DNA of 24,888 nt from a virus, in the IMG/VR virus record IMGVR_UViG_3300017759_000068, positions 1 to 24,888 of that record; one strand, given 5' to 3'. Under the pieces are notes generated by a model. It did not search any database. It was not told the DNA's origin and saw only the letters and a program-made list of their open reading frames with translations. Positions 1-9,807 of this stretch are shown here, in pieces. The position numbers and the translations under genes were made by a program. Each line of letters starts with the position of its first letter. Within the stretch, counting starts at the first letter, position 1.

Positions 1-372
1 ATCCGTGATATTATAGTAATATCGCAACTGTTCAGCCGTTAAAGATAGTTTACCAAAATTAGTTAAACTAGCTACATTTCCAGAAAATAATCCACGTGTT
101 ACAGTCTCGACATTATTTGATAAAACATCATCTACTTCATCGAACCGAGTATAAATCTTTCCTAATCGCGACATACGACGTTCGCGGTCACGTTCCGCTA
201 CTATTTGATCTGCTAATCGCCGTGCTTGTTCTTCTACTGATATCCGACTATAACGTGCCGATGCACCCATAGTCATAGGTGTTCTACCAGCACCCGCAGT
301 CCGCATACCCGTAATCGAAGGGCCTAAATTTAACCCACGTAGATAATCTATATATCTATCATTTATTGCCAT
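1..372 (-). CDS. Phage protein, N-terminal part (runs off window)
   Basis: The frame is open from an ATG at 372 down to base 1, giving the first 124 residues of a longer protein. It starts MAINDRYIDYLRGLNLGP, followed by a Gly/Thr/Met-rich stretch (about 20-38) and a charged helical segment (about 45-70, rich in Glu, Arg and Gln). A ribosome binding site AAAAGGAA lies about 10 bases before the ATG. It follows the 226-residue structural gene by 15 bases and is probably in the same late operon, so a virion or tail role is inferred from position only. I do not recognise a family. The C-terminus is outside the window. Confidence 0.75.
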   Translation of the reverse strand, partial: MAINDRYIDYLRGLNLGPSITGMRTAGAGRTPMTMGASARYSRISVEEQARRLADQIVAERDRERRMSRLGKIYTRFDEVDDVLSNNVETVTRGLFSGNVASLTNFGKLSLTAEQLRYYYNITD

Positions 373-387
373 CTCTAATTATTCCTT

Positions 388-1068
388 TTATGTACCACTT
401 TCTATATTACCTGTACGATTAACTGTTGCAACATCTAATTTTTTAACAGTTAAATCAATTGTAACTCGACCACCGGTCTCATTTCCAATTATAATAATAG
501 TAGCAGTTGCATCAGCATCATATTGCTCTTTTGCAATTATTTCAAATTCACGACCAGTAATAGTAACACTTTGAGCAGCTTCATTATCACCAATAAATTG
601 AGGAGCAGTTGCTCCAGGTAACCCACCAGCTACATTTAATGTTGTTCTAATTTCAGCAACATCTGAATCTGATAAAATTATAGTATAACCAAATTCTCTA
701 TTACCACCTGAAAAATTAACGGTATCAGGACGTACAACAGTTGTTTGATTTGCCTGCAATGTTATTGCTGACTGTGCCACAGATACAACTGGGATACGAG
801 CAGTACCCTTAGGTAATGTTACTAATTTATATTTCATCATCTGAGTTTCATCAGGTAATGCTTCTAAAATAGGCATATTTTCAATAGCCGCGCCATAAAA
901 TGCAGATCCATTTGGATGTTCTGGATTATATAAATCATAATCAATTTCATCATCTGCTAACGCAAACTGCGTAATTTTAAATTCATCGCGTCCACGCGCC
1001 AATAATTCTCTACCTTTTTTGGTAAGTATAGCATCAATCGTGATCGCGCTATTATTTAAATATCCCAT
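388..1068 (-). CDS. Conserved phage virion structural protein
   Basis: A 226-residue protein. Its N-terminus (MGYLNNSAITIDAILTKKGR, then ELLARG and ITQFALADDEIDY) resembles a protein I recall from uncultured T4-like phages, where it is annotated as a structural protein next to baseplate genes. The first ~75 residues form the conserved block. From about residue 95 the chain is rich in Val, Thr and Ile with alternating beta-strand patterns (TATIIIIGNETGG, VTIDLTVKK), suggesting an Ig-like or other beta-sandwich domain. It lies 40 bases after the 1238-residue tail gene, with its own candidate late promoter cassette at 1086-1094 and an AGGAT ribosome site. The structural assignment rests on context and recalled similarity; the precise role is unknown. 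Confidence 0.75.
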   Translation of the reverse strand: MGYLNNSAITIDAILTKKGRELLARGRDEFKITQFALADDEIDYDLYNPEHPNGSAFYGAAIENMPILEALPDETQMMKYKLVTLPKGTARIPVVSVAQSAITLQANQTTVVRPDTVNFSGGNREFGYTIILSDSDVAEIRTTLNVAGGLPGATAPQFIGDNEAAQSVTITGREFEIIAKEQYDADATATIIIIGNETGGRVTIDLTVKKLDVATVNRTGNIESGT

Positions 1069-1085
1069 ATCTTATCCTACTTTTT

Positions 1086-1094
1086 AATAAATAT
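1086..1094 (-). promoter_or_regulatory. Candidate late promoter cassette
   Basis: On the minus strand the sequence is ATATTTATTAAAAAG followed by TAGGAT and, 5 bases later, the ATG at 1068. The same ATATTTATT plus A-rich plus AGGAT arrangement recurs before several other genes in the window. There is no TTTG box at the -33 position. Calling it a late promoter read by the gp55-like sigma factor is inference. Confidence 0.45.
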
Positions 1095-1108
1095 GCTTAT
1101 CTATAAAT

Positions 1109-4100
1109 TTACTGTACACGTAACGTACCTTGTTCATTTTCTGGCGGTGTTTCATTGAAAATTAATTGATTTGGATTCACTGCAAATACTTGTATAATTG
1201 GATCATAATTTAATTGTGGATATGTTGATGCAATATTAATAGCAGGTGCGGTAATTTTTGTTCCAGCAAACCGCTGATTTTCTATATTTTCAAATATATC
1301 ATCTCTATAAGAAGATGCCGCAGAGGACCGGCTGTAATGTTGGTTGAGAGATCGACTTGCAAATGATTTATAAAAAAATGTTTCAGTATTATATATATCA
1401 CTTTCACGTGAGTTCAATATAAAACCTTCATTAACTGATCCAGATGTAAACTTTATAGTATCTGGAACTTGAATTTGCATTTTAAAACTATTACCGGCAA
1501 TTCCATAATTGCGGTATACGGCTGGCTTTTCATACCTATGATATACAGTATCCATAGAAATGGCATTAGCTGCCATTGATAGCGAAACTTCATAATTAGT
1601 ATATTCCATGCTAGCCGAAGGAATTATACTATTAATAGTTACATTATAAACCGGTTTTGTAAACGATGGTTGTTTTGTAATATGGCTTTTATTACGTTCT
1701 AACGCGTTTGGCTCGACTAATAATCCCATTACTTCATCTACACGTTCTGGTAATAATTGTTTTATTTGGTTAAATAACGCGAAATCAAATTGACTAAATA
1801 TACGTATATATGCGTTTATATCATTGCGGTCTGAATATTTTTTCCAATATTTATTTGCAAAAGATTCTAAATCTGGATATACGGATTCAAATTCATCGTT
1901 AGGATCACCGACATAATCATCTAATTCGACATCACCAATATGGTTAAATATTTCTTTGTTAATTTGATCAGCCATTGAATAGAACAGACCGACTCGATTA
2001 GTATCAATTGGTGCCCGGTCAAATCGTGACCGTTCTGCGGATGCATTTGGCGATAAACGCCCTACCAATTCATTATCTTCTAAACGTATTTTCTGCGACC
2101 TTGGTAGATTGCTACCTAAAGATACACCTTGTATATAATATGTTTCTTCGATTGGTACAAAATTTCCACGTGATGAATTAATAGGGGTATTAAATCCAGA
2201 TGCTGATGCATATGTATTATTTTTATCATTATATGGTGGAGAAAAATCTTTAATTGATTGATTTGGGTGACTCGATGTTATCCGAAAATCATTGCTTGAT
2301 AAATCAAATGTATTTAAATCTGTACCTAATGGATAATGTCGTATCAATGTATCATATGCACCACTAGGGTTTAATGCTGACACATACGACGTTGGATTTG
2401 TTGTATGTATATCAAATGTAGATTGGTTAATTACTTCTAACCAACCACGATATTCCTGCATAGAGCCGGTAAATGATCCGGTAATTAACTCACCAGATAT
2501 AGTTTCATTATTCGTTACTGGTCCATTTCCTTTAATCGCAAATGATGCAGATAATGCAGCCCTAACATCATACTCACTTAATACGGCAGCTATCGGGCCA
2601 CCTAATCTTAATACATGTGAATTATTATTATCATCTGGACTTGACCAATATAATGAATGACTTGCAAATGTCGGTGTTAGTTGTGTAGTTGTTTTATGTA
2701 CAATTTTGTCTGAAATATAATCAGATGCCTGTTGGCAGCGTAATGTGTATGTAGTATTTGTATTAGGAGTATTGTTAACAGTATCAACACCGATACTCAA
2801 GTTCCAAAAATTCCCATCAAATAAAGGTACATAATCAGTTACTGATGCAGATGCCATACTCTCGCCGCCGGCAATAGCAAAATGTAGTCTACCATATTTA
2901 TCACTTCCGGAATATGATGCTGTATGCTGAAGAACGATTGCCCATGATAATGTATCATCATTATCACGACTTGACATAATATGCATATGTTGTTTAAGAT
3001 CTGGCTTAAACCTAACTTCATGAGTTAAAATTGGAATTTCTCCTCTTTCAATCCCCCATGTACCGATACTACTTGATACCCAGTTATTTGGTATCTTTAA
3101 ATGAGCATCTTCATCAAATTGTAATGCATATGTGAATCGGTCTTCAATTATTGTCGGAACATCGCCAGAAACGTTAGGACCACCATATTCTCGTATAGAA
3201 AGTAAAGTCTGCGGAATACCAAATGTATTCATGAGCGCTTTTACAGATCTAACAGTCCCTTTAGTCTTTAATAGATACGGTAAATTATTAACTATACGCT
3301 GCCATACTTCTGCAGTAATCGCTTCATCAGATTTTGAAAATAATGTACCAGTAGATTGCAAAGCTCCGGAACCAGAATCAACGCCTAATTTATATTGCCA
3401 TAATGCGGAAGCTTGTTTACCATTGGTTAATGACCACCCCATTGACTTCGCAATTTGATATAATGTGTCTTTACTTTGGCCTAATTTAGGATGTTCTTGG
3501 GGATGATATACTTTTGATAAATTATCTATATGTGAATAAATAATATCATAATGGTGTGCAATCATATTAACAAATAATTCATATTGCGAGTTATTTGAAT
3601 CTAAACGTATATGTTCTGGTATTGTTTTTATTAATGCAGTTTCATTCTCGTTATCATATAACGATGCCGTTGCATATGTACCATTATACCAATTTTCAGC
3701 AAAGGGACTGGTACTAAGATGTAAACTAAATTTACCATCTGAGATATATTTTGGCCATGGCTGTATGCGGTAAGGCTGTGATCCAATCCTACCACCTTCT
3801 ATCTCATAATCGTTAATTGTATATATATGTTGGTCTGTAAATAAGCTTGCTGTATTTTCATTATATAACCAACGTTCAAATCCATCAAATGATCCAATAA
3901 TATTATCTTTCTTACGTCTGTTTACTGTAATATTACCTTGTAATGCAGTGGAATCAGATCCGGACGCATTATCCAATGTCTCAATTCTAGAATTATAATA
4001 TTCGATTAATTCTATTTTATATTTAAAATTGGCAATACGCTCTGCCGCGGACGAAAAATTTATAAAATTATTAAATCCAGAGTAATCAACATCGAATGCA

Positions 4101-4825
4101 GGTAATGCTGATCCAGAAAACATGTTGTCAATTATTGTCTGTGATGTTGATAAATTAGTATCTAATAACGAATTCCAAGATTCAAAGTCAGTCTCAGTTA
4201 CTGTTCCATAAGTCGTTTCTACATCAAAATTTGCAGCACGTAATTCCACTGTATTATCAACGGTTGTAATTTTTGGTACTAATGAAATAACATCTTCGAA
4301 TGAATCTGATAATTCATTTATTATCCAAGCAGTTGATTCCTCACGAATATCATTTGGTAATGGATCTGATAAACGTATTACAAGGTCTCCATCAAACATT
4401 GCTTGGTTAACAATTTTAAATAAACGATTTGATCCAAAATTTAATAAAGGAGACATTCCGGAACTATTATTAACAAATGATTGCAACATTCCTGCATGTG
4501 CTGCTGGATTATCAACTGCGACATGTTCAAACCGTAATTCGTATCGATCAGGTGAAATTTCGTTTAAAAATATCATTGGAAAATCTGACGATCCTAACAA
4601 ATTATCGTAAACATTTATCACAGCGTTAAATGTACCACGTTGTATATTGTATAAATCTAATACCGCAGCATGGTCGATTAATACTTTATCAACATCAATT
4701 TCAAAATCCTTTATTACACCACCTACTATATATTTAGGAGATTGTCCTTGTGTAAAGTAATGTGATTCAATAATCGCATTTTTTAAAATCTGTGATTGTA
4801 TATTATTTATCGTATTCTTTCCCAT
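1109..4825 (-). CDS. Large baseplate/tail structural protein with LamG-like domain
   Basis: A 1238-residue protein, the largest in the window, at the end of the run gp25-gp6-X-Y. The first ~440 residues show mixed alpha/beta character. Around 505-552 is a helical block ending in YLLKTKGT, RSVKALMNTFGIP and IREYGG, resembling the tail-protein-I type segment of tail assembly proteins. Residues about 560-790 look like a ConA/LamG-type beta-sandwich with repeated strand patterns (LSWAIVLQHTAS, LHFAIAGG, LRLGGPIA). A second conserved helical stretch (QIKQLLPERVDEVMGLLVEP) lies near 1015-1035. Position after gp6 would suit a T4 gp7-like wedge role, but no clear gp7 signature is visible. It overlaps the upstream gene by 19 bases, implying translational coupling. 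A glycan-binding role for the LamG-like part is inference. Confidence 0.75.
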   Translation of the reverse strand: MGKNTINNIQSQILKNAIIESHYFTQGQSPKYIVGGVIKDFEIDVDKVLIDHAAVLDLYNIQRGTFNAVINVYDNLLGSSDFPMIFLNEISPDRYELRFEHVAVDNPAAHAGMLQSFVNNSSGMSPLLNFGSNRLFKIVNQAMFDGDLVIRLSDPLPNDIREESTAWIINELSDSFEDVISLVPKITTVDNTVELRAANFDVETTYGTVTETDFESWNSLLDTNLSTSQTIIDNMFSGSALPAFDVDYSGFNNFINFSSAAERIANFKYKIELIEYYNSRIETLDNASGSDSTALQGNITVNRRKKDNIIGSFDGFERWLYNENTASLFTDQHIYTINDYEIEGGRIGSQPYRIQPWPKYISDGKFSLHLSTSPFAENWYNGTYATASLYDNENETALIKTIPEHIRLDSNNSQYELFVNMIAHHYDIIYSHIDNLSKVYHPQEHPKLGQSKDTLYQIAKSMGWSLTNGKQASALWQYKLGVDSGSGALQSTGTLFSKSDEAITAEVWQRIVNNLPYLLKTKGTVRSVKALMNTFGIPQTLLSIREYGGPNVSGDVPTIIEDRFTYALQFDEDAHLKIPNNWVSSSIGTWGIERGEIPILTHEVRFKPDLKQHMHIMSSRDNDDTLSWAIVLQHTASYSGSDKYGRLHFAIAGGESMASASVTDYVPLFDGNFWNLSIGVDTVNNTPNTNTTYTLRCQQASDYISDKIVHKTTTQLTPTFASHSLYWSSPDDNNNSHVLRLGGPIAAVLSEYDVRAALSASFAIKGNGPVTNNETISGELITGSFTGSMQEYRGWLEVINQSTFDIHTTNPTSYVSALNPSGAYDTLIRHYPLGTDLNTFDLSSNDFRITSSHPNQSIKDFSPPYNDKNNTYASASGFNTPINSSRGNFVPIEETYYIQGVSLGSNLPRSQKIRLEDNELVGRLSPNASAERSRFDRAPIDTNRVGLFYSMADQINKEIFNHIGDVELDDYVGDPNDEFESVYPDLESFANKYWKKYSDRNDINAYIRIFSQFDFALFNQIKQLLPERVDEVMGLLVEPNALERNKSHITKQPSFTKPVYNVTINSIIPSASMEYTNYEVSLSMAANAISMDTVYHRYEKPAVYRNYGIAGNSFKMQIQVPDTIKFTSGSVNEGFILNSRESDIYNTETFFYKSFASRSLNQHYSRSSAASSYRDDIFENIENQRFAGTKITAPAINIASTYPQLNYDPIIQVFAVNPNQLIFNETPPENEQGTLRVQ

Positions 4826-5820
4826 CCGCCATACTCATTATAATACATTTCCGAACCTTCTGGTTCATATGGTTGCATATATTCTAAATTAAATACTTCA
4901 TTATTTGTTACATCGATATAACGTAAATACCGGCCTTGTTGTACATAATTTAAACCGGCTTGGTCTATATCAGCATGTCCAAATGTGTTCCATATAGGAG
5001 AATCAACTCCATCATCTCGTAAATCGGTTATAACGCCTTCTCCAATCATTACATTGAGTATTGCATTATTTTCCCATATATTTGTTGCCGCATCATATTC
5101 TAATCCTAAACCGTTAACATGATTATACCATTCTAATGTTGGTATTTCAGGATAAATTCCACCTTCTGAGAGTTGATACGCTAAAGGTCTCCAAACACCA
5201 TAGATTAACATTTTTAATGATGCAACTCTACGTTCAAAACTCCAAGATTGTAATACAATTGGTTTACCTTCATATTGTGCACGTATTTTTTCATCCCATG
5301 TTTGTTTACGAAACACTAAATCATCGTACCCATTTCTATTAAAATAATCGCCGGGGTCTCTTACAAATGGCAACGTTGGCCGATACCCACTTTCGTATCT
5401 AATAATATTATTATATTCAGCAGATCGATCATCTAAAAAAGATAAATTTTCATATATAAAATTATCTATATTTGTTTGTACTCGTATATCACTATATGTC
5501 ATGCCCCGTTCAACTAACATGACTTCTAACGTTTCATAATTAGGAATAATAGTAGGTTCTATATCAGCTGATACAAAGGCAACATCAATATCTGTGGTTA
5601 AAAATTGGTCATGATAATCTCCGGCCAATTCTATATTAGAAATAAATTCAGTTTCGATTAATTCTGGTACGAATTCATTTATATTTGGATCCGTCTCTGG
5701 ATTCATAACTACTGGTAATCTTTTTGCCGTGTAAAAAAAATTAAAATCAGAATCTATATTTCCAATTACATTAGTTTTAGATAACTCATATTCACTATAT
5801 TTAGAACGATCTATACTCAT
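4807..5820 (-). CDS. Baseplate-region structural protein, unknown family
   Basis: A 337-residue acidic protein, rich in Asn, Tyr, Asp and Glu, with many aromatic residues, as is common in virion proteins. It starts at the ATG at 5820 (MSIDRSKYSEYELSKTNVIG), overlapping the stop of the preceding 374-residue gene by one base, and it overlaps the next gene by 19 bases. A conserved-looking core is LQSWSFERRVASLKMLIYGVWRP (about 190-212, only part quoted in motifs: SFERRVASLK, YGVWRP). Size is close to T4 gp8 (334 residues) and position is compatible with a wedge component, but I see no sequence feature that proves it. Structural role is inferred from the operon. Confidence 0.7.
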   Translation of the reverse strand: MSIDRSKYSEYELSKTNVIGNIDSDFNFFYTAKRLPVVMNPETDPNINEFVPELIETEFISNIELAGDYHDQFLTTDIDVAFVSADIEPTIIPNYETLEVMLVERGMTYSDIRVQTNIDNFIYENLSFLDDRSAEYNNIIRYESGYRPTLPFVRDPGDYFNRNGYDDLVFRKQTWDEKIRAQYEGKPIVLQSWSFERRVASLKMLIYGVWRPLAYQLSEGGIYPEIPTLEWYNHVNGLGLEYDAATNIWENNAILNVMIGEGVITDLRDDGVDSPIWNTFGHADIDQAGLNYVQQGRYLRYIDVTNNEVFNLEYMQPYEPEGSEMYYNEYGGWERIR

Positions 5821-6944
5821 TAGTTAACAACCTTAAAATAGAAATCATCAAATGTTTGTATATCATTACCACCTTCTCTTTCAACTTTCAATTGTATTTT
5901 ATAATAACGTTCTGGCATAAACGAATCCATTCGAAGTCTAAAGAAATTACCATTAGCATCACAATCTATTTGTGTACCAGTAGTATCATATTCTATCATA
6001 GTTTCATTTGTTACAGAATCTATAATACTGTAATAAGATGAAGTTGGTAATCGTTCACCAGTTAAATAAAATGATGTGGTTGTATACGTCCGATCTGGAA
6101 ATTCCGGACGAACACCAATTCTAAATTTGGCAATTTCTGATACTCTGTATTCGTCTTTTATATTTTTAATATAAGGTATATATGAATCTGTGCTAATCTC
6201 TGCAGATGCAGTACTTGCAAATGTTGTATCATTCCAAACAACTTCTAATTTAGGAACAAACATGGTATGAGTTTCACGACTAAAAAACTTTATAGAACCT
6301 AACGTATCACCCGATTTTTCATCGGTTTCCGGTCGTTTAACAAGGAATCCATAGTTAATAATATTACCTTTAACCCAATTATCTACAATATCAGTAACAT
6401 TCATTCGAATATCTGGTACTTCATTTTTAAATGATTGAGAAGCAATGCCATAATCAGCCCGGAAAGACCCACCACCCATCGATGGTATTCCTATAGCCGG
6501 ATAATCATTATCTGCGTTCCAAAAAGTTCTCTGTTGTTTAGAATTTTTATAAAACCATGATGCACCATCTGTTGTTTCTGGATCATCATTTGTATATCCT
6601 CGACCGTTATTCCAATTTTCAAAAACAGGATATGCTTCCAATGTATATTCTTGAATTAAATCTGTAGCATCAGATGATCGTAATGATAAGTATACTGATG
6701 CAGATCCTTCTGAATTACCTAATGTAGGAATTTGACCAGTCGTTATAGCTGTTGATAATGTGTCAATCTCAGATCCAAAATCTATTAAGATTCTAGAATT
6801 ATATGTCACGTTTCGATACTTACCACCGACAATAGAACCAGATTGATTTTTAGTAAGTTCTAAAATCTGATCTATTCCAACGTTTCGTTCTCTAAATCGT
6901 TCTAACAATGATGTATCACGTTCAGCATAAAATAGTCTATACAT
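5820..6944 (-). CDS. Structural protein with DNRLRE/CBM96-like domain
   Basis: A 374-residue protein between the gp6-like wedge gene and the 337-residue gene. Residues about 55-240 carry the pattern of DNRLRE/CBM96-type beta-sandwich domains: strands such as SASVYLSLRSS and YTLEAYPVFENW, then the diagnostic segment MNVTDIVDNWVKG followed by NYGFLVKRPE, which matches the 'DVT.lV..W..G...NyGl.lk' signature of that family. The C-terminal 120 residues (FRIGVRPEFPDRTY to the end) look like another beta domain. DNRLRE/CBM96 modules in cell-wall and adhesin proteins bind polysaccharide, so host-surface glycan contact is a reasonable inference. The start has AAGGAA 6 bases upstream. Structural location is inferred from context. 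Confidence 0.7.
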   Translation of the reverse strand: MYRLFYAERDTSLLERFRERNVGIDQILELTKNQSGSIVGGKYRNVTYNSRILIDFGSEIDTLSTAITTGQIPTLGNSEGSASVYLSLRSSDATDLIQEYTLEAYPVFENWNNGRGYTNDDPETTDGASWFYKNSKQQRTFWNADNDYPAIGIPSMGGGSFRADYGIASQSFKNEVPDIRMNVTDIVDNWVKGNIINYGFLVKRPETDEKSGDTLGSIKFFSRETHTMFVPKLEVVWNDTTFASTASAEISTDSYIPYIKNIKDEYRVSEIAKFRIGVRPEFPDRTYTTTSFYLTGERLPTSSYYSIIDSVTNETMIEYDTTGTQIDCDANGNFFRLRMDSFMPERYYKIQLKVEREGGNDIQTFDDFYFKVVN

Positions 6945-6952
6945 TTAATTCC

Positions 6953-8806
6953 TTAAGGTTTTGTGACTTTACCACGAATATCGTTATTTGGGTATTTTAT
7001 TTCAAATATACAAGGATCTAATGATGGATATAATATACTATTTCTTATCGCTCCTTGTACATTATATTTGTTATTTGAATATGAACCACCTGCTTTATTA
7101 TATATATCTAAATTTATAACGCTTTGTACACCATCAACTTGGTCAAGTGCAACTGTCAATGCAGATATATCAATTGGTGCATTTATCTGCATACGGTCAC
7201 ATGATAACAATGTTCTTAATTTTGAAATACATGATAACAATACTTCATTACTATTATAATTAGGGCGAGTAGATATTTCAAAATTAATGGCTAAATTAAT
7301 TATAAACGCTGTTTTAATATTAACCGCATCCGTTAACATACGGTATTGTGATATATAAGTTCTTATATTCTCTTTTAATGCCTGATTAGGTTCTACAAAC
7401 AATTTGTTTGAATCATATGCTAATAAATATAAATTTAACGCATACGGATTATCAATTACATCTGATGGGTATGTAGTATCTTTTGTATTAATTTGACTAT
7501 CACCTATAATATATGCTTTAGCGACAGACCCGTATCGTGATGGCATTGAATATACTCTTGTTATATAATCTTCACGTGTAATTGCTCTATTCTGAGCTGC
7601 AAATGCAGCCATAGCATTTTGTTTAATATTATCAATATTTTCCTTCGACTTTCCACCAATAGCCGGCTGAGGGTTAGTTACGGCGACTGAACTCTTCGAG
7701 TCAGATAAATCAACGTTTGTTGTTTCATTAATATATGAAATGTTCTTTATCTTTGTTATTGAATTAACACCGACATTTTCAGATATAGCACCACCTACCG
7801 TATAACGTACGGTTAACGTTGTATTAGATGGCGCAATACCATATGTACTAGTATATAAAAAATTCGCAGGATCAATTGAATCGGTAGTCGTACGCCTTAA
7901 GTAATCTAACCCAGATCCAACATTTCTAGGATTTGGAATAATTTCTTCATCATGATCAACTGATAATCCGGACCCGAATTGCAATTCTATTTGATTATCA
8001 TCTCGCAATCTAGTAACAAACCTCCTAGGCGTTTTACGCAATTTTAATATATAAGGTACCGTAGATCTATGAATTGATATATCCGGATCATTAAATGGTA
8101 TATTAGCTATATCTTCAAATATAGTATCTTGAGCTAAATAATCAACTTCATACCATTTATTACCAAGTGTATCAGTAACATCAATAATGTTTATTGTATT
8201 AGAGTCTGGTAATATAATCTTGTCATATGGCTTTGGTTCATTAAAATTAAATGTCAATGTTTTAATTTCGCCAGATTCAACCTCTACTTGTTTTTTTAAT
8301 AAATACCTAGATATATTACCCGATGAATCAATTTCATATACAGATACGTCTGGGCTGTTATTAAAATCGATAGGATTAATCGTTCTAAATTTAACTCCTT
8401 CTTCACTTTCTAATTCTATATTAGAATCTATAGATAAAGCATAATTTAAATCAGGTCGGGCATTATCGCCAGATCCAGATGCAATTACTAATTGAAAAAC
8501 ATCTAACATTGTCTTAGCAGGAGAATTTAATTTTGGCTTATATCCAAATAATTGAGATAATGCTAATACATTTGAATTTTCTTGTGCAGAAGATAACATC
8601 GATTCTCGGAATGATTGATCGGTGTAATACGATAAAACATCACCAACATATGATGCCATCTCAATAAACATCATTCCAGGTGACGATTCATTGAAATCGT
8701 TATATGTATCTGGGAAGTAGTTTTTTGCAAAACTTATTAAATTTTGTCTGAATTGACTAAAATCTTTATTTAAATATTTTACATCTTTCTTAATTAAGTC
8801 TGACAT
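6953..8806 (-). CDS. Baseplate wedge protein, gp6-like (baseplate J family)
   Basis: A 617-residue protein, close to T4 gp6 (660 residues). The N-terminus has the typical gp6 start: DVKYLNKDFSQFRQNLISFA, then NESSPGMMFIEMASYVGDVL and YYTDQSFRES, helices that precede the beta-rich part. Around 390-430 is AAQNRAITREDYITRVYSMP followed by YGSVAKAYI, the conserved segment shared by gp6 and J-like proteins. In T4, gp6 forms the inner ring of the baseplate by dimerising between wedges. It follows gp25 by 2 bases, as in the T4 order 25-6. A strong ribosome site (GGAGGAT) lies 9 bases before the ATG. Family assignment is confident. Confidence 0.9.
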   Translation of the reverse strand: MSDLIKKDVKYLNKDFSQFRQNLISFAKNYFPDTYNDFNESSPGMMFIEMASYVGDVLSYYTDQSFRESMLSSAQENSNVLALSQLFGYKPKLNSPAKTMLDVFQLVIASGSGDNARPDLNYALSIDSNIELESEEGVKFRTINPIDFNNSPDVSVYEIDSSGNISRYLLKKQVEVESGEIKTLTFNFNEPKPYDKIILPDSNTINIIDVTDTLGNKWYEVDYLAQDTIFEDIANIPFNDPDISIHRSTVPYILKLRKTPRRFVTRLRDDNQIELQFGSGLSVDHDEEIIPNPRNVGSGLDYLRRTTTDSIDPANFLYTSTYGIAPSNTTLTVRYTVGGAISENVGVNSITKIKNISYINETTNVDLSDSKSSVAVTNPQPAIGGKSKENIDNIKQNAMAAFAAQNRAITREDYITRVYSMPSRYGSVAKAYIIGDSQINTKDTTYPSDVIDNPYALNLYLLAYDSNKLFVEPNQALKENIRTYISQYRMLTDAVNIKTAFIINLAINFEISTRPNYNSNEVLLSCISKLRTLLSCDRMQINAPIDISALTVALDQVDGVQSVINLDIYNKAGGSYSNNKYNVQGAIRNSILYPSLDPCIFEIKYPNNDIRGKVTKP

Positions 8807-8808
8807 AT

Positions 8809-9348
8809 TTAATATCCTCCAGCCGTAGTTATATTAATTTGCTGTAATGTAGTATCTTGAATAATATTTGATACCTGTAAACTATTTTCAGATGCTATTA
8901 CATTTATAACTAAATTTGATCCAATAGTTGTAATTTGAAAATGGATGGCAATAGTTAATTGATGCATATCTTTACTAGTCTCTAATTTTACATCGTTAAT
9001 CGTTATATATGGTAACCAGTAATTTACATCCTTAGTTATTGATTTTTTTATAGCAGACCGTATATCCTGTACATTATTTTCAAATAATAAATTATATATA
9101 TCAGTTCCAAAGTTTGGTTGCATAAATCGCTCACCTTTCTGCGTCAATATTAAATTTTTTAAATTTGAAATTACCTGTTCTTCTGTTGTATATGTGGATC
9201 CAAATACCATATTCCCTGACGTGCTATTCGAAGAGTAATCTGATGTAATAGATTGTGCCTTACTTGCCATATTGAAAGGTAAAGGTATTCCAATTGCAAC
9301 ATCTGGAGTCTCTGTACGGGGTTGATATCTATATACCGGCCTAGTCAT
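8809..9348 (-). CDS. Baseplate wedge protein gp25 (GPW/gp25 family)
   Basis: A 179-residue protein. T4 gp25 is 132 residues, and the extra length is an N-terminal Ser/Thr-rich arm of about 50 residues. The family core starts near residue 56: EEQVISNLKNLILTQKGERF followed by MQPNFGTDIYNLLFE (about 76-90), which contains the conserved Q-K-G-E-R and P-x-F-G motifs. The C-terminal half (YITINDVKLE, LTIAIHFQI) gives the expected beta strands. The family sits in the baseplate wedge where the sheath initiates; despite a lysozyme-like name in some databases no catalytic activity is expected. It lies immediately upstream of gp6 with a 2-base gap. Confidence 0.93.
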   Translation of the reverse strand: MTRPVYRYQPRTETPDVAIGIPLPFNMASKAQSITSDYSSNSTSGNMVFGSTYTTEEQVISNLKNLILTQKGERFMQPNFGTDIYNLLFENNVQDIRSAIKKSITKDVNYWLPYITINDVKLETSKDMHQLTIAIHFQITTIGSNLVINVIASENSLQVSNIIQDTTLQQINITTAGGY

Positions 9349-9350
9349 TA

Positions 9351-9764
9351 TTAATTATGCTTCTTTTTATTAATTGCTTTCATCAATGCAGAATAATCCT
9401 TTGTCATGGCATTAACTGTTGCAGCAACACCTTCTTTTTGCATATTCACAGCCTCGCCATTAATACCAGTAGTTGGAGCAATAGACGGCGATGTTTCTAC
9501 TCCAAACGCATTTGCCATTTCAGATCGGAAATTCATTGTACTCCATTCTGCCATTTCAGGCGCAGCTGGCGTACCAGCTGTTTCATTTAATAAATCATTT
9601 AGCATTGAATTTTTTGTAAACTGTTTTTTTGGCCGCGGAGTTGTAATTTCATGAATTGGGGCATTATGGTTAATTACTTGCTCATTCAATACTTCGCGAA
9701 CGGCACTTTGAACTTCTTCTTTAATAATTTTACGTAACAGTTTTACAAATGATTTTGAATTCAT
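9351..9764 (-). CDS. Small phage protein with N-terminal IIKEEV helix
   Basis: A 137-residue protein of unknown function directly upstream of gp25. Its N-terminus (SFVKLLRKIIKEEVQSAVRE, then VLNEQ) is an amphipathic helix that shares KL.(x)IIKEEV.S with the 132-residue protein at 22326-22724. The rest is low-complexity, Ala/Thr/Met/Asn-rich and ends in a basic Lys-Lys-Lys-His tail. Such an N-terminal helix on an otherwise disordered chain could be a targeting or assembly segment (inference). An 18-base promoter cassette identical to one before the Hc1-like gene lies just upstream. No enzymatic motif is visible. Confidence 0.75.
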   Translation of the reverse strand: MNSKSFVKLLRKIIKEEVQSAVREVLNEQVINHNAPIHEITTPRPKKQFTKNSMLNDLLNETAGTPAAPEMAEWSTMNFRSEMANAFGVETSPSIAPTTGINGEAVNMQKEGVAATVNAMTKDYSALMKAINKKKHN

Positions 9765-9779
9765 GATATTATCCTTTTT

Positions 9780-9788
9780 AATAAATAT
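9780..9788 (-). promoter_or_regulatory. Candidate late promoter cassette
   Basis: Minus-strand ATATTTATTAAAAAGGAT (9771-9788) is identical over 18 bases to the element before the Hc1-like gene (23178-23195). ATATTTATT is the candidate -10-type box and AAAAAGGAT the ribosome site, followed by ATG at 9764. No TTTG box is present about 20 bases upstream. Late-promoter function is inferred. Confidence 0.55.
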
Positions 9789-9807
9789 GTATTAAGTTAA
9801 CAATTAG

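Noticed and set aside
9357-9654. Plus-strand reading frames opposite the 137-residue gene
   Set aside because: Low-quality, Cys/His/Ser-rich translations antisense to a supported gene; treated as shadows.
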